From contig UCEU01000007.1 in the NCBI GenBank assembly GCA_900471485.1, positions 186,001 through 250,000 on the forward strand: a DNA stretch of 64,000 nt, written 5' to 3'. This stretch comes from Hyphomicrobiales bacterium (lineage in GTDB: Bacteria; Pseudomonadota; Alphaproteobacteria; Rhizobiales; Rhizobiaceae). The notes beneath the pieces are model-generated. The model saw nothing but the letters and a program-made list of their open reading frames with translations. It searched no databases and was not told the DNA's origin. Positions 18,234-27,082 of the stretch are shown in pieces (the stretch's first letter is position 1; every line of letters begins with the position of its first letter). The position numbers were made by a program, and so were the translations under genes.

Positions 18234-18246
18234 TTGTGCAGTGCAA
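18234..18246. promoter_or_regulatory. Shared 13-base motif upstream of DUF1127 copy 1
   Basis: TTGTGCAGTGCAA occurs here and again, identically, at 19081-19093 upstream of the anti-SD sRNA. A degenerate form (TGCGGTGCGAA) lies at 18675-18685, at a matching distance upstream of DUF1127 copy 2. The repeat across three small transcripts suggests a common regulator. LysR-type VtlR/LsrB is a candidate because it is reported to activate DUF1127 genes in related bacteria, but the assignment is inference. Confidence 0.5.
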
Positions 18247-18269
18247 AGAAAAGGCATCTGCCATGCATT

Positions 18270-18286
18270 TGTGCATATGATGCACA
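18270..18286. promoter_or_regulatory. Inverted repeat, possible operator
   Basis: A perfect 7-3-7 dyad (TGTGCAT, ATG, ATGCACA) lies in the gap between the two DUF1127 genes, about 120 bases upstream of copy 1. It shares the TGCA core of the nearby 13-base motif. No regulator can be assigned from sequence alone. Confidence 0.35.
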
Positions 18287-18370
18287 GTTTTACTGCACTA
18301 TCCATTTTTTGAGCGGCTGCTTTTCGGCCGGATCAGTGTGCCGAAAACGGCTTCTGGCGTAACATGGACA

Positions 18371-18403
18371 AAGAAAACGCCCGTTGCCGGAGGCAGCGGG
18401 CGT
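18371..18403 (-). terminator. Intrinsic terminator of DUF1127 copy 2 transcript
   Basis: On the minus strand a GC-rich stem (ACGCCCG pairing with CGGGCGT, extended by an inner GCC/GGC pairing) is followed by TTTTCTTTG. The loop carries CTGCCTCC, echoing the anti-SD hairpin just upstream. Confidence 0.8.
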
Positions 18404-18410
18404 CTTGGTA

Positions 18411-18441
18411 GGTGATCGGCCTGGGAGGAGGGCGGATCGCC
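18411..18441 (-). ncRNA. Anti-Shine-Dalgarno hairpin in the DUF1127 3' untranslated region
   Basis: Between the stop of DUF1127 copy 2 and its terminator, the minus strand forms a hairpin exposing CTCCTCCCA in the loop, with GCC/GGC and GATC stem pairs. This mirrors the Rhodobacter arrangement in which CcsR 'cuckoo' RNAs with CCUCCUCCC loops are processed from the 3' part of a DUF1127 (CcaF1) transcript. Processing here is inferred, not seen. Confidence 0.6.
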
Positions 18442-18446
18442 TGGAA

Positions 18447-18593
18447 TTAGCGGGCAACCGCGTCGCGAGCAACGCGATGGATGTCCGAGCGGTCGATGCC
18501 GAGGTCATGCAATTCGCGGTTCGTCATACGGCCGAGTTCCGAAACCGTCTGACGGTACTTGCGCCAGTTGTTGAAAGAGCGTGCTACGTTCAT
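18447..18593 (-). CDS. DUF1127 small protein (copy 2)
   Basis: A 48-residue DUF1127 protein starting MNVARSFNNWRKYRQTVSEL and containing LHDLGIDRSDIHRVA. The start at 18593 has an AAGGGGAT ribosome site; the longer in-frame extension upstream is non-coding in character. Its mRNA continues into an anti-SD hairpin and a terminator, so it may double as an sRNA precursor. A degenerate copy of the 13-base motif lies 82 bases upstream of the start, as for copy 1. Confidence 0.9.
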   Translation of the reverse strand: MNVARSFNNWRKYRQTVSELGRMTNRELHDLGIDRSDIHRVARDAVAR

Positions 18594-18859
18594 GGTGATC
18601 CCCTTTCCTAGGGCTCGCGTCTGCCAGCTGCCGCCTATCGGCGCTGACCTGTATTTGATGACCTCAATATATGCTGCGGTGCGAAGAGCGAACAGAGACA
18701 AGATTTCAAGCCACCCATGCGCAGCACGCATCTCTGGAGCCATGAATGACAGGATTTGGCCGCTTTGTGGTCAATGATTGGGCAGAATCGCCGATTTTAC
18801 CGGCGGTCCGCCGCAGCTGCGTGCCGCGCGACGGTCGGGCTGTGTAATCGAACTTTCGG

Positions 18860-18985
18860 AGAGAAAACAAGAACGCCCGTCGGGGGAGGATCCGACGGGC
18901 GTCATTTGGGTGACTGACAACTGGGAGGAGGAGTGTTGGCAGTCTATCGGACTGCGCTGGGAGGAGGAGTGCGCAGGCCCGAATC
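18860..18985 (-). ncRNA. Three-hairpin anti-SD small RNA (alpha-r14/cuckoo type)
   Basis: On the minus strand three hairpins follow one another. The first (18953-18975) has stem TGCGC/GCGCA; the second (18912-18942) pairs ACTG-CAAC with GTTG-CAGT. Both expose the identical loop ACTCCTCCTCCCA. The third (18873-18902) is an 11-base perfect stem with a TCCTCCCC loop followed by a T-rich tail, acting as terminator. This is the layout of the rhizobial alpha-r14 sRNA family, whose Sinorhizobium member is reported next to tig; tig lies at 21.4 kb here. The 5' end is approximate. This accounts for most of the gap from 18594 to 19271. Confidence 0.75.
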
Positions 18986-19080
18986 TCGTTTTGCGAAAGT
19001 ATCTTCGCAGGCTTTCCGGTAAACCGGCGCGGCTGCCAACCCGCGTTTCTTGGGTTGATATGTAGTCCGAGGCGTTACGA

Positions 19081-19093
19081 TTGTGCAGTGCAA
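19081..19093. promoter_or_regulatory. Shared 13-base motif upstream of the anti-SD sRNA
   Basis: An exact second copy of TTGTGCAGTGCAA, about 100 bases upstream of the predicted sRNA 5' end. On the minus strand a TACATAT, a possible -10 element, lies some 23 bases downstream of it, similar to CTATAT downstream of the copy at 18234. Confidence 0.45.
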
Positions 19094-19271
19094 TATTCTC
19101 ATGGTCGATATGCGCGTTTCGCATGGCTTCGGCGTGAGCGAAGCGCTGATGGCATTGCAGCACGATCATGCGGAAATCGTGCGATTTTGAATCCGGCGAT
19201 TTTCCCGCTATCAATCCACTATTGTAAGATGACGATAAGGCGCGGCGAGCTGCGTCGGATGTGGGGGATTG

Positions 19272-20375
19272 ATGTACCGAGGTCGGCTGCAGCGAGATTT
19301 ATCGCTCTGGGTGGAGAAGGGGCTGCTGCCGGGTGCCACGGCGGATTCGCTCCTGAATGAATATGATAGCCGTCCGGCGAGCTTCAGCCTCGGCAACGTC
19401 CTGATGATTCTGGCCGGTATCCTGCTTGCCGCCGCCATCCTCCTGGTCGTCGCCTCAAACTGGGAGGCGATCCCGCGTCTGGTCCGGGTCGGGGCGATCC
19501 TTGTCGTGATCTGGGCCGTGCATCTCGCCGCCGCCGCTTTGCTGTCGCGCGGTGCCACGACAGCAGCCAACGGACTGCTGGTGATCGGCACGCTGAGCTT
19601 CGGCGGCGCGATCTCGCTCGTCGGGCAGATGTACCACCTCTCCGGCGACGAGCAGACAGTCATGTATGTCTGGTTCGCCATGGCGGTGATATCGGCCATC
19701 CTCTTCCGTTCGGGCGTGGTCGCTGCGGTCGCCGGTTTTCTCGCCTGGGGTAGCTTCGGTGTCTATCTCAGCGATTTCGACACGCGCTGGATCGGCTTCG
19801 ATCCCTGGATGCCGCCCATCATGGCGGCGATCGTCATCGGGCTCGTTCGCTACACCGGCGCCGCGCGCACCCGTCATCTGGCCTATCTGCTTTTGGTCGG
19901 CTGGCTCGCCTGGCTCTACGCCCTGCACGAGAACCTGTGGCTGGCGACCGTCTATGTGGTTTGCGGCATGGTGGCGCTGGTGCTGGCGAGCGTTCCGGTG
20001 ACGCCGCTGGCGCGCCTCGCCAAGGAGGCAGGTGCGGCTCCGGCCTTCTATGCCTTCCTCATGGCGATCATCGGCCTCTTCCTCCTGCATTTCGATCTCG
20101 ACAAGGGCGGGTGGATGGTACTGATCGGCGTCGTGACGCTCGCCGCCTGCGTGCTTGCCATCGCGCTGCAGGGTCGCGACAACGGTGGTGTGCGCTATCT
20201 CGCCTACACCGCCTTTGCGCTTGAGATGCTCTATCTCGCCTCCGTCACCGTCGGCTCCATCCTCGGCACGTCTAGCCTGTTCCTCTTCTCCGGCCTGTTC
20301 GTGGCCGCCGTCGCCTGGGTCGTCATCCGACTTGAACGCCGTTTTGCTGCCGCACATCGGGAGGCCGAGGTATGA
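19272..20375 (+). CDS. DUF2157 polytopic membrane protein
   Basis: A 367-residue inner-membrane protein with a short soluble N-terminal segment (LSLWVEKGLLPGATADSLL) followed by about ten hydrophobic spans. DUF2157 proteins have no defined activity. The ATG at 19272 has GGGGG just upstream; the preceding TTG is an unlikely start. The last four bases overlap the start of the GDYxxLxY gene (ATGA), so the two are translationally coupled and probably act together in the membrane. Confidence 0.85.
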   Translation: MYRGRLQRDLSLWVEKGLLPGATADSLLNEYDSRPASFSLGNVLMILAGILLAAAILLVVASNWEAIPRLVRVGAILVVIWAVHLAAAALLSRGATTAANGLLVIGTLSFGGAISLVGQMYHLSGDEQTVMYVWFAMAVISAILFRSGVVAAVAGFLAWGSFGVYLSDFDTRWIGFDPWMPPIMAAIVIGLVRYTGAARTRHLAYLLLVGWLAWLYALHENLWLATVYVVCGMVALVLASVPVTPLARLAKEAGAAPAFYAFLMAIIGLFLLHFDLDKGGWMVLIGVVTLAACVLAIALQGRDNGGVRYLAYTAFALEMLYLASVTVGSILGTSSLFLFSGLFVAAVAWVVIRLERRFAAAHREAEV

Positions 20376-20962
20376 GCCTGTTTTCCAACGCCGTCCCCTC
20401 CGCTCGCCGCTATCTCGTCGCCGCCATTCTCGTTGCGGCACTGCAGACGATTGTGCTCGGCTATGTCATCGAGAGCCGGGCCGCGATCCTGCGCAACGGC
20501 AGCGATGTCGTTCTTAAGACCGCGCCGGTCGATCCGCGCGATTTTCTGCGCGGCGATTATGTCGTCCTGAACTATGACATCTCGTCCGTGCCAGTCAGCT
20601 CGATCGTCGGCAGCATCCCCAAGGGCGCCGGCCTGCGCACGCTCTGGGTCCGGCTGAAGCCGGGTGAGGGCACATTCTGGACGATCGCGGAATCATCCTT
20701 CGAGCCGTTGCCGAAACAGGAAGGTTCCGTCGTCATCCGCAGCAGCCCGTTCTACAGCTACGACACTATCGAGAGCGAGGCGATCACCGTCCAGTACGGC
20801 ATCGAGCGCTATTATGTGCCGGAGGGTGAGGGCAAGCCACTGGAACAGGCGCGGCAGAATGGTGATGTCTCCGTTGCCGTCCGTGTCGCCGCCGATGGCA
20901 CGCCGCAGATTCGCAGTCTGCTGGTCGACGGCAAGCCCGCCTATGACGAGCCTCTCTATTGA
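20372..20962 (+). CDS. GDYxxLxY-domain membrane-anchored protein
   Basis: A 196-residue protein with an N-terminal membrane helix (YLVAAILVAALQTIVLGYVI) and a periplasmic domain containing the name-giving motif RGDYVVLNYDIS and a later ERYYVPEGEG. Members are nearly always paired with DUF2157/DUF4401 membrane proteins, as here with a four-base overlap. The function is unknown; context suggests one complex. Confidence 0.87.
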   Translation: MSLFSNAVPSARRYLVAAILVAALQTIVLGYVIESRAAILRNGSDVVLKTAPVDPRDFLRGDYVVLNYDISSVPVSSIVGSIPKGAGLRTLWVRLKPGEGTFWTIAESSFEPLPKQEGSVVIRSSPFYSYDTIESEAITVQYGIERYYVPEGEGKPLEQARQNGDVSVAVRVAADGTPQIRSLLVDGKPAYDEPLY

Positions 20963-21031
20963 GTTGACGGTTAATCGTGTGGAAGGCCGCCTATACGGGC
21001 GAAATCCCTGTCATTTGGCCTTCATTTTTCC

Positions 21032-21059
21032 TTTGCCTCTCCCAAATCGGGTGTTATAG
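21032..21059 (+). promoter_or_regulatory. Possible promoter of tRNA-Leu
   Basis: TTTGCC at 21032 and TTATAG at 21054 with a 16-base spacer lie about 58 bases before the tRNA. The match to a sigma-70 promoter is moderate and based only on inspection. Confidence 0.35.
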
Positions 21060-21116
21060 AGACGCCGCGCTCCGGAAGGCCTCATGTGCAGGCATATGCA
21101 TGCGGTTTTTGAGAAC

Positions 21117-21201
<85 letters not shown>

Positions 21202-21375
21202 AAAGTTTGCAGGCGGGGGGACCTCTAGAAGTGTTCCTCATTACCCGGCAGCAAGCGCCGTTCCGCCCTGGGCTGGACGAATAAGAATTGACAACAAGCC
21301 ACGCCCGTGCGGCGTCGTGCTCATCGAAACGAACGGCGTCTGGGCACGGCCGCCACGAAATGAAGGTAGGAAGAC

Positions 21376-22854
21376 ATGCAGGTTATCGAAACGCTCGCTG
21401 AAGGGCTGAAGCGCGAAATCAAGGTCGTGATCCCGGCCAAGGACATGGAAACCAAGATGAACGAGCGTCTTGCCGACGTGAAGGACAAGGTCCGGATCAA
21501 CGGCTTCCGTCCGGGCAAGGTTCCGGCCGCTCACCTCAAGAAGGTTTACGGCAAGTCCATCATGGCCGACCTCGTCAACGAGATCGTCCGCGAACAGCCG
21601 ACCTCCATTCTCGCCGAGCGCGGCGAAAAGTCCGCCACGCAGCCTGAAATCGCGATGACGGAAGACAAGGACGAAGCAGAACTGATCCTGTCGGCTCAGA
21701 AGGATTTCGAGTTCACGCTCTCCTACGAAGTTCTGCCCCCGATCGAACTGAAGTCCGTCAAGGGCGTCAAGATCACCCGCGAAGTCGTTGATATCTCCGA
21801 CGAGGAAGTCAACGAGCAGGTTCTCAAGGTCGCTGAAAGCGCCCGTTCCTACGAGACCAAGAAGGGCAAGGCCGCAGACGGCGACCGCATCACCATGGAC
21901 TACGTTGGCAAGGTCGACGGCGTTGCCTTCGAGGGCGGCACCGATCAGGGCGCCGAACTGGTTCTCGGTTCCGGCCGTTTCATCCCGGGCTTCGAAGAAC
22001 AGCTCGTCGGCACCAAGGCTGGCGACGAAAAGACCATCAACGTCACGTTCCCGGCTGACTACCCGGCCAAGAACCTCGCTGGCGCTGAAGCTACCTTCGA
22101 CGTCACTGTCAAGGACGTTGCTGCTCCTGCCGACGTTGAAATCAACGACGAACTGGCCAAGAAGCTCGGCCTGGAATCGGCTGACCGTCTGAAGGAAATC
22201 GTTCGCGGCCAGATCGAATCGCAGTACGGCTCGATGACCCGCCAGAAGGTCAAGCGTCAGATCCTCGACCAGCTCGACGAAATGTACAAGTTCGAGACCC
22301 CGGCATCGCTCGTCGAAGCCGAGTACAACGGCATCTGGAACCAGGTTGCCAACGACCTCGCACAGTCCGGCAAGACCTTCGAAGACGAAGACACGACGGA
22401 AGAGCAGGCTCGCGAAGAGTACAAGAAGCTCGCTGAGCGCCGCGTCCGCCTCGGCCTCGTTCTCTCCGAAATCGGCGAAAAGGCCGGCGTCGAAGTGAGC
22501 GAAGACGAAATGCAGCGCGCCATCTACGAGCAGCTGCGTCAGTATCCGGGCCAGGAAAAGCAGATCCTCGAATTCTTCCGCAGCCAGCCGGGTGCGGCCG
22601 CTTCGATCCGCGCGCCGATCTTCGAAGAGAAGGTCATCGACCATCTGCTGACCGAACTCGACGTCACCGACAAGAAGGTCACCAAGGAAGAGCTGCTCGC
22701 CGACGAAGAAGGCGAAGGCTCCGAGAAGGAAGCCAAGAAGGCCGCTCCGAAGAAGAAGGCTGCTGCCAAGGCTGAAGCCGCTGAAGGCGAAGAAGCTGCT
22801 CCGAAGAAGAAGGCCGCTCCGAAGAAGAAGGCTTCCGAGGAAGGCGCCGAGTAA
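21376..22854 (+). CDS. tig: Trigger factor
   Basis: A ribosome-bound chaperone and peptidyl-prolyl isomerase that meets nascent chains at the exit tunnel. Residues 1-150 form the ribosome-binding domain with the [17 protein letters not shown] signature. The FKBP-type isomerase domain follows (about 160-245), then the helical arms. At 492 residues it is longer than E. coli trigger factor because of a roughly 50-residue C-terminal tail rich in Lys, Ala and Glu with APKKKA repeats. A strong terminator follows 22 bases later. Confidence 0.97.
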   Translation: MQVIETLAEGLKREIKVVIPAKDMETKMNERLADVKDKVRINGFRPGKVPAAHLKKVYGKSIMADLVNEIVREQPTSILAERGEKSATQPEIAMTEDKDEAELILSAQKDFEFTLSYEVLPPIELKSVKGVKITREVVDISDEEVNEQVLKVAESARSYETKKGKAADGDRITMDYVGKVDGVAFEGGTDQGAELVLGSGRFIPGFEEQLVGTKAGDEKTINVTFPADYPAKNLAGAEATFDVTVKDVAAPADVEINDELAKKLGLESADRLKEIVRGQIESQYGSMTRQKVKRQILDQLDEMYKFETPASLVEAEYNGIWNQVANDLAQSGKTFEDEDTTEEQAREEYKKLAERRVRLGLVLSEIGEKAGVEVSEDEMQRAIYEQLRQYPGQEKQILEFFRSQPGAAASIRAPIFEEKVIDHLLTELDVTDKKVTKEELLADEEGEGSEKEAKKAAPKKKAAAKAEAAEGEEAAPKKKAAPKKKASEEGAE

Positions 22855-22876
22855 TCTCCGGCCAATCGATCCAACG

Positions 22877-22904
22877 AAAAACCCCGCCTTGTGCGGGGTT
22901 TTTT
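22877..22904 (+). terminator. Intrinsic terminator after tig
   Basis: AAAACCCCGC, a short loop, then GCGGGGTTTTTT. The stem of CCCCGC with GCGGGG and the six-T run are typical of rho-independent termination; the A-run on the other side means it can serve the convergent radical SAM gene too. Confidence 0.9.
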
Positions 22905-22932
22905 GTGTCCTGCGTCCGTCCGAAGATCGTGC

Positions 22933-24768
22933 CTACTGCGCTGCCCGATGCGCATGCGTGAGCTCGTTGACCTTCTTGATATGCGAGACCGCAGCCTGAC
23001 CGCCCGCTGTCTTGGTGAAGAGCTCCAGCGTCTCGTCCTCGTGGTCACCAACAGGTGTCAAAGCCTGGTCCATGTAGGTCCTGGCATTCTTGTCGCGTGA
23101 AATCATGAAGGCGGTGACAGCCAGCCGCGCGATCGTGCCGCCGAGCTTCAGATGCTTGGCGATCGTCTCGCCGACGAAGCGCGGCCAGAAGACCAGGGCG
23201 CTCTCGCGCGGCAGATCGGGTCGACGCTCGGAGGGATGCTTCAAGCGCAGCAGCCCGCTCTGCAGCGGATGCACGTTTTCCAGCGGCACGGTGGTCGCGA
23301 ACGACACCAGCACCTTGACCAGCCGCGCCAATGGCACGCCCGTCGCCACCGCCCGGCGCAGCAGCGTCTTCATATGCTCTGGCGAATAATAGAGCGACCA
23401 GGCTTCCTGATAGATGCTCTCCCACTCCTGCTTGCTCATCTTCGGATGATCGGTGCAGACATGCTCGACATCGTAGATGTTGAGATCGGGGTCCATCGCC
23501 ACGCCCTTGCGGAACAGCGTTTGGTGATCCTCCGATCCCGGAAGAGGGGTCAGCACGAAGAACTCGATCACGTCGAGCGGCAGCTCGTGCTGGATGATCG
23601 CTATATCGCGACGGATCGATTCCGGCGTATCGGCCGGAAAGCCAAGGATGTAGCCGGCGAGTGTCATGATGCCCTGCGCCTTCCAGGCGAGCAGCATCTT
23701 GCGGTATTCGGTGATCTTGTTCTGGTTTTTCTTCGCCGCCGTCAGATTGTCGGGGTTGACGTTCTCCAGCCCGATGAACACGCGGGTGACACCGGCGCGC
23801 TTCGATTTCTCTATGAAGTTGGGGATCTTGTGGCAGAGCGTATCGACCTGAATCATCAGGCCGAGCGGAATACCATCCTGTTCGCGCAGCTGGATCAGCC
23901 GATCGAAGATCGCTTCCCAATCCTTGTTGCGGGCGAAGTTGTCGTCGGTGATGAAGAACTTGTGGATGCCCTGGGCCCAGTTCATCCGCACCAGCTTTTC
24001 GACATCGTCAGCCGTGCGGAAGCGCGACTTGCGGCCCTGCACGTTGATGATGGTGCAGAAGGAACACTGGTAGGGACAGCCGCGCCCGGCGTCGAAGCTG
24101 GTGCTCAATCCAAGCGTCTGCGCGACATTGGCTTTCGGCAGGAACGGAACCGCCGCGCCCTCGATGCTCGGAAGGTCGTTCATGAAGTTGTAGAGCGGTG
24201 CCAGCGTTCCCGATGCCGCGTCCTGCAGCACCTTGTCGAGCCGCCCCTCGACTTCGCCCGCGAACATCGAGATCCCCATCTCTCGGCATTCGTCGAGCCC
24301 CACGGCATGGCCGTCCAGCATGGAAAGACAGCCGGAGACATGAAAGCCGCCCATGGCCACCGGAATGCCGGCATCGCGGAACGGGCGGGCGATGTGGAGC
24401 GCACGCGGATACTGGTTCGATTGCACGCCGACCAACGCCACCATGCCGAAATTGTCGTTGGCCTTCAGCTGCCGCAGCAGCGCCGCGACATTGACGCGGG
24501 TATTGGTCTCGTCGATGACGGTGATGTTTATGCCGACATCAGCACCGAGCACCCGCCGCTCGGCGCAATCAGCGGCAATGCCGTAGAGCGCGGCAAGCGA
24601 GTTCGACGGGATCATCGCCCGCCACCAACGGATCACATAGCCGTCGTCATCGTAGTGAGACGGCTTGATGAGGATGAGCTGGAAATTCCGGTCAGTCTTC
24701 TCGGATAAATCTCGCACGGTCACTCGCTGGTAAGAGAGCCCCCCAATGACCGGAACGCTATCAGACAC
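22933..24768 (-). CDS. B12-binding-domain radical SAM protein
   Basis: A 611-residue enzyme with an N-terminal cobalamin-binding-like Rossmann domain (about 80-180) and a radical SAM barrel with the cluster motif CPYQCSFC (Cys231, Cys235, Cys238). Such proteins use SAM radicals, and often methylcobalamin, for methylation or rearrangement of unreactive carbons. The substrate is not evident. The DxHxxG triad of B12 binding is not obvious, so cobalamin use is uncertain. It stands alone between tig and sthA, both strands terminating nearby. A hopanoid or other lipid-modifying role is possible by analogy only. Confidence 0.85.
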   Translation of the reverse strand: MSDSVPVIGGLSYQRVTVRDLSEKTDRNFQLILIKPSHYDDDGYVIRWWRAMIPSNSLAALYGIAADCAERRVLGADVGINITVIDETNTRVNVAALLRQLKANDNFGMVALVGVQSNQYPRALHIARPFRDAGIPVAMGGFHVSGCLSMLDGHAVGLDECREMGISMFAGEVEGRLDKVLQDAASGTLAPLYNFMNDLPSIEGAAVPFLPKANVAQTLGLSTSFDAGRGCPYQCSFCTIINVQGRKSRFRTADDVEKLVRMNWAQGIHKFFITDDNFARNKDWEAIFDRLIQLREQDGIPLGLMIQVDTLCHKIPNFIEKSKRAGVTRVFIGLENVNPDNLTAAKKNQNKITEYRKMLLAWKAQGIMTLAGYILGFPADTPESIRRDIAIIQHELPLDVIEFFVLTPLPGSEDHQTLFRKGVAMDPDLNIYDVEHVCTDHPKMSKQEWESIYQEAWSLYYSPEHMKTLLRRAVATGVPLARLVKVLVSFATTVPLENVHPLQSGLLRLKHPSERRPDLPRESALVFWPRFVGETIAKHLKLGGTIARLAVTAFMISRDKNARTYMDQALTPVGDHEDETLELFTKTAGGQAAVSHIKKVNELTHAHRAAQ

Positions 24769-24875
24769 AGCCGATTATACAAGCAGAGCTTTATATGGGG
24801 ATTTCAAACACGCCAACGCTGTCCCGGCGCCGAGGCGCCGAGATAAATATGTTCTTGATTTTGCGTGAGGAACGG

Positions 24876-24905
24876 CCGGGGCAGGAACGAGCTGGACTGC
24901 CCCGG
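24876..24905 (-). terminator. Stem-loop after sthA, probable terminator
   Basis: CCGGGGCA and TGCCCCGG form a perfect 8-base stem 9 bases past the sthA stop on the minus strand. The T-run is weak, so termination may be partial. Confidence 0.55.
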
Positions 24906-24913
24906 TCATGCTC

Positions 24914-26320
24914 TCAGAGTTCCGACTTGATGTCGCCCATGCGGTTCCAGGCGTCGAGTCCCGCAATCTTGTAGGCCTCGGCGAGAGTCGGATAATTGAA
25001 GGTATTCTCGACGAAATACTCGACCGTGCCCTTGAGGTTGAGCACCGCCTGTCCGATGTGAACCAGTTCGGTCGCGCCTTCGCCCACGATGTGAACGCCG
25101 AGAAGCCGGCGCGTCTTGAGCGAGAAGATCAGCTTCAGGAGGCCGGTATCGAGGCCCATGATATGGCCGCGTGAGGTCTCGCGGAAACGGGCGATGCCGC
25201 ATTCGTAGGGAATGCCGCGCTCTTTCATTTCCTCTTCGGTCAGGCCGCAGGTGGAAATCTCGGGAACGGCATAGATGCCGTAGGGGAAGTATTTCGGCGG
25301 CTCCTTGGCGACGGCGCCGACGGCGACGCGCGCTGCGATGCGGCCCTGTTCCATCGACGTCGAGGCGAGGCTCGGGAAGCCGACCACGTCGCCGGCGGCG
25401 AAGATGCCGGGCACGGAGGTCTCGAAGGTTTCCGGATTGACCTTCAGGCGGCCGCGGCTGTCGGCTTCCAGGCCGGCGGCAGGAAGGTTCAGCGTATCGG
25501 TGGCGCCCATGCGGCCGGCGGCGAAGAGCACCATCTCTGTCACCAGTCGGCGACCATTGTCGAGAATGAGCTCCACCTTGCCGTCGTCGAGCTTCGTCAC
25601 CTTGTCGGCCTTGGTGCCGAGCATGATCTTCATGTTGCGGTCGCGCAGCTGGTAGGTGAAGTCCTCGACGATCTCCTTGTCGATGAAATCGAGCATCGTC
25701 GACTTTGGATCGATCAGCGTCACTGCGGTGTCGAGCGCGCTGAAGATCGTCGCATATTCGATGCCGATGACGCCGGCGCCGATGACCACCATGGATCGCG
25801 GCAGATCCTCGATATCGAGAAGCTCGTCGCTGTCGAGAACCGTCTTGTTGTCGAAGGGAATGTAATCAGGGCGGAACGGCTTGGTGCCGACGGCGAGCAG
25901 GATGCTCGATGCGCTGACACGCATGATCTCGCCGTCGTCCTTGACGACCTCGAGCGTCGAGGCATCGACGAAGCTCGCCTTGCCGCGCATGTGCTGGACG
26001 CGGTTGCGGGCGAACTGGTGCTCGAGGACCTCGACTTCGTGGTCGAGCGTGATCAGCAGGCGGCGGCGAAGATCTTCGGCGCTGATCTCGTCCTTGACGC
26101 GGTAGGCCTTGCCATAGAAGCCGCGCTCGCGCCAGCCGGAGAGGTTGAGCGCGGTTTCGCGCAGCGTCTTTGAGGGAATGGTGCCGGTATGGACGGAAAC
26201 GCCGCCGACCCGTTTGCCCTGTTCGATGACGAGCACCTTCTTGCCGAGTTTTGCGGCCTGGATGGCACCGCGGCGGCCCGCCGGGCCGCTACCGACTACA
26301 ACGAGATCGTACTGAAACAT
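24914..26320 (-). CDS. sthA: Soluble pyridine nucleotide transhydrogenase
   Basis: A 468-residue FAD-containing transhydrogenase that converts NADPH plus NAD+ to NADP+ plus NADH. The start at 26320 (MFQYDLVVVGSGPAGRRGA) puts the FAD motif at the N-terminus. The second dinucleotide fold is VIGAGVIGIEYA. The redox-active cysteine pair of lipoamide-dehydrogenase relatives is absent (GGVSVHTGTIPSKTL), which separates SthA from those enzymes. The C-terminal dimer domain (LGVHIVGEGATELVHIGQ) is complete. Confidence 0.93.
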   Translation of the reverse strand: MFQYDLVVVGSGPAGRRGAIQAAKLGKKVLVIEQGKRVGGVSVHTGTIPSKTLRETALNLSGWRERGFYGKAYRVKDEISAEDLRRRLLITLDHEVEVLEHQFARNRVQHMRGKASFVDASTLEVVKDDGEIMRVSASSILLAVGTKPFRPDYIPFDNKTVLDSDELLDIEDLPRSMVVIGAGVIGIEYATIFSALDTAVTLIDPKSTMLDFIDKEIVEDFTYQLRDRNMKIMLGTKADKVTKLDDGKVELILDNGRRLVTEMVLFAAGRMGATDTLNLPAAGLEADSRGRLKVNPETFETSVPGIFAAGDVVGFPSLASTSMEQGRIAARVAVGAVAKEPPKYFPYGIYAVPEISTCGLTEEEMKERGIPYECGIARFRETSRGHIMGLDTGLLKLIFSLKTRRLLGVHIVGEGATELVHIGQAVLNLKGTVEYFVENTFNYPTLAEAYKIAGLDAWNRMGDIKSEL

Positions 26321-26408
26321 TAGGCTGGCCCCGATTGGAAAGCTGGAATCATTTTGCAATGCAAAATTTGATCCGTCCACGGTTACCGGGTCAATGTTAC
26401 AGAATGTT

Positions 26409-27011
26409 TTACAAGCGGATCTGAGGATTGGCTAGGCCAAGTAGGGGCTCCATCTTCTCGAAGCTGCGGTCCATGGCGTAGGCCTTGATGATCGGCAGCG
26501 AGATATGGCCGTAGAGGATAGACATCTGTCCCTCGGCCGTACTTTCGGTGGCCCCGGAGATCGCGGCGAGATAGAGCGCCGAGGCAAGCCCGGTCCGGTC
26601 GGCGCCGGAAAGGCAATGGATGAGCAGCGGCTTGGGCGCGTCGCGCATGAGGGCGATCAGTTCTTCCGCGCGTGCCTGGTTCAGTTCCGAGCGGGCGGAC
26701 ATTCGGAAGTCGATATGCTGGATGCCGAGTGCCCGGGCTTGTGCGACTTCTTCCTGGTACCACTTCGAATTATCGCCTTCCCCGCGCAGGTTGATGATCG
26801 TCTTGATGCCGTAGGTCTTCTCGAAATTGGCGATCGCCTCGGCCGAGGGCTGCGACGAGCGGTAGACTTCGCCCGCAACCACCGTATGGAAATTGTTGGT
26901 CACGCGCAGGTGCATGCCGTAACCGCCGATCAGCAGCGCAGGCATTGCGAGCGAGTATAGCGCCATCTTCCTGATGCGGGGAAAATGCCGGAAGGCGTTC
27001 TTGATTGTCAT
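26409..27011 (-). CDS. Membrane-anchored dual-specificity/tyrosine phosphatase family protein
   Basis: A 200-residue protein with an N-terminal membrane helix (ALYSLAMPALLIGGYGMHL) and an extracytoplasmic or membrane-anchored phosphatase domain. The active-site P-loop is HCLSGADRTG (Cys-x5-Arg), and the NLRGE motif upstream is typical of the DSP/DUF442-like group. I chose the start at 27011; an upstream in-frame extension runs across the foreign junction and is spurious. It is the last clearly chromosomal gene before the island boundary. Confidence 0.87.
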   Translation of the reverse strand: MTIKNAFRHFPRIRKMALYSLAMPALLIGGYGMHLRVTNNFHTVVAGEVYRSSQPSAEAIANFEKTYGIKTIINLRGEGDNSKWYQEEVAQARALGIQHIDFRMSARSELNQARAEELIALMRDAPKPLLIHCLSGADRTGLASALYLAAISGATESTAEGQMSILYGHISLPIIKAYAMDRSFEKMEPLLGLANPQIRL

Positions 27012-27082
27012 GGCGTGCCCTGAGGGGATGGTTTCAAGCATCCCTGCTTTGCCAGCCAAAGCTGACGGGCACCTGAAAGGCC

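Noticed and set aside
18921..18971. Short CRISPR-like repeat pair
   Set aside because: Only two copies of a 15-base repeat that form the loops of RNA hairpins; no array, spacers or cas genes.
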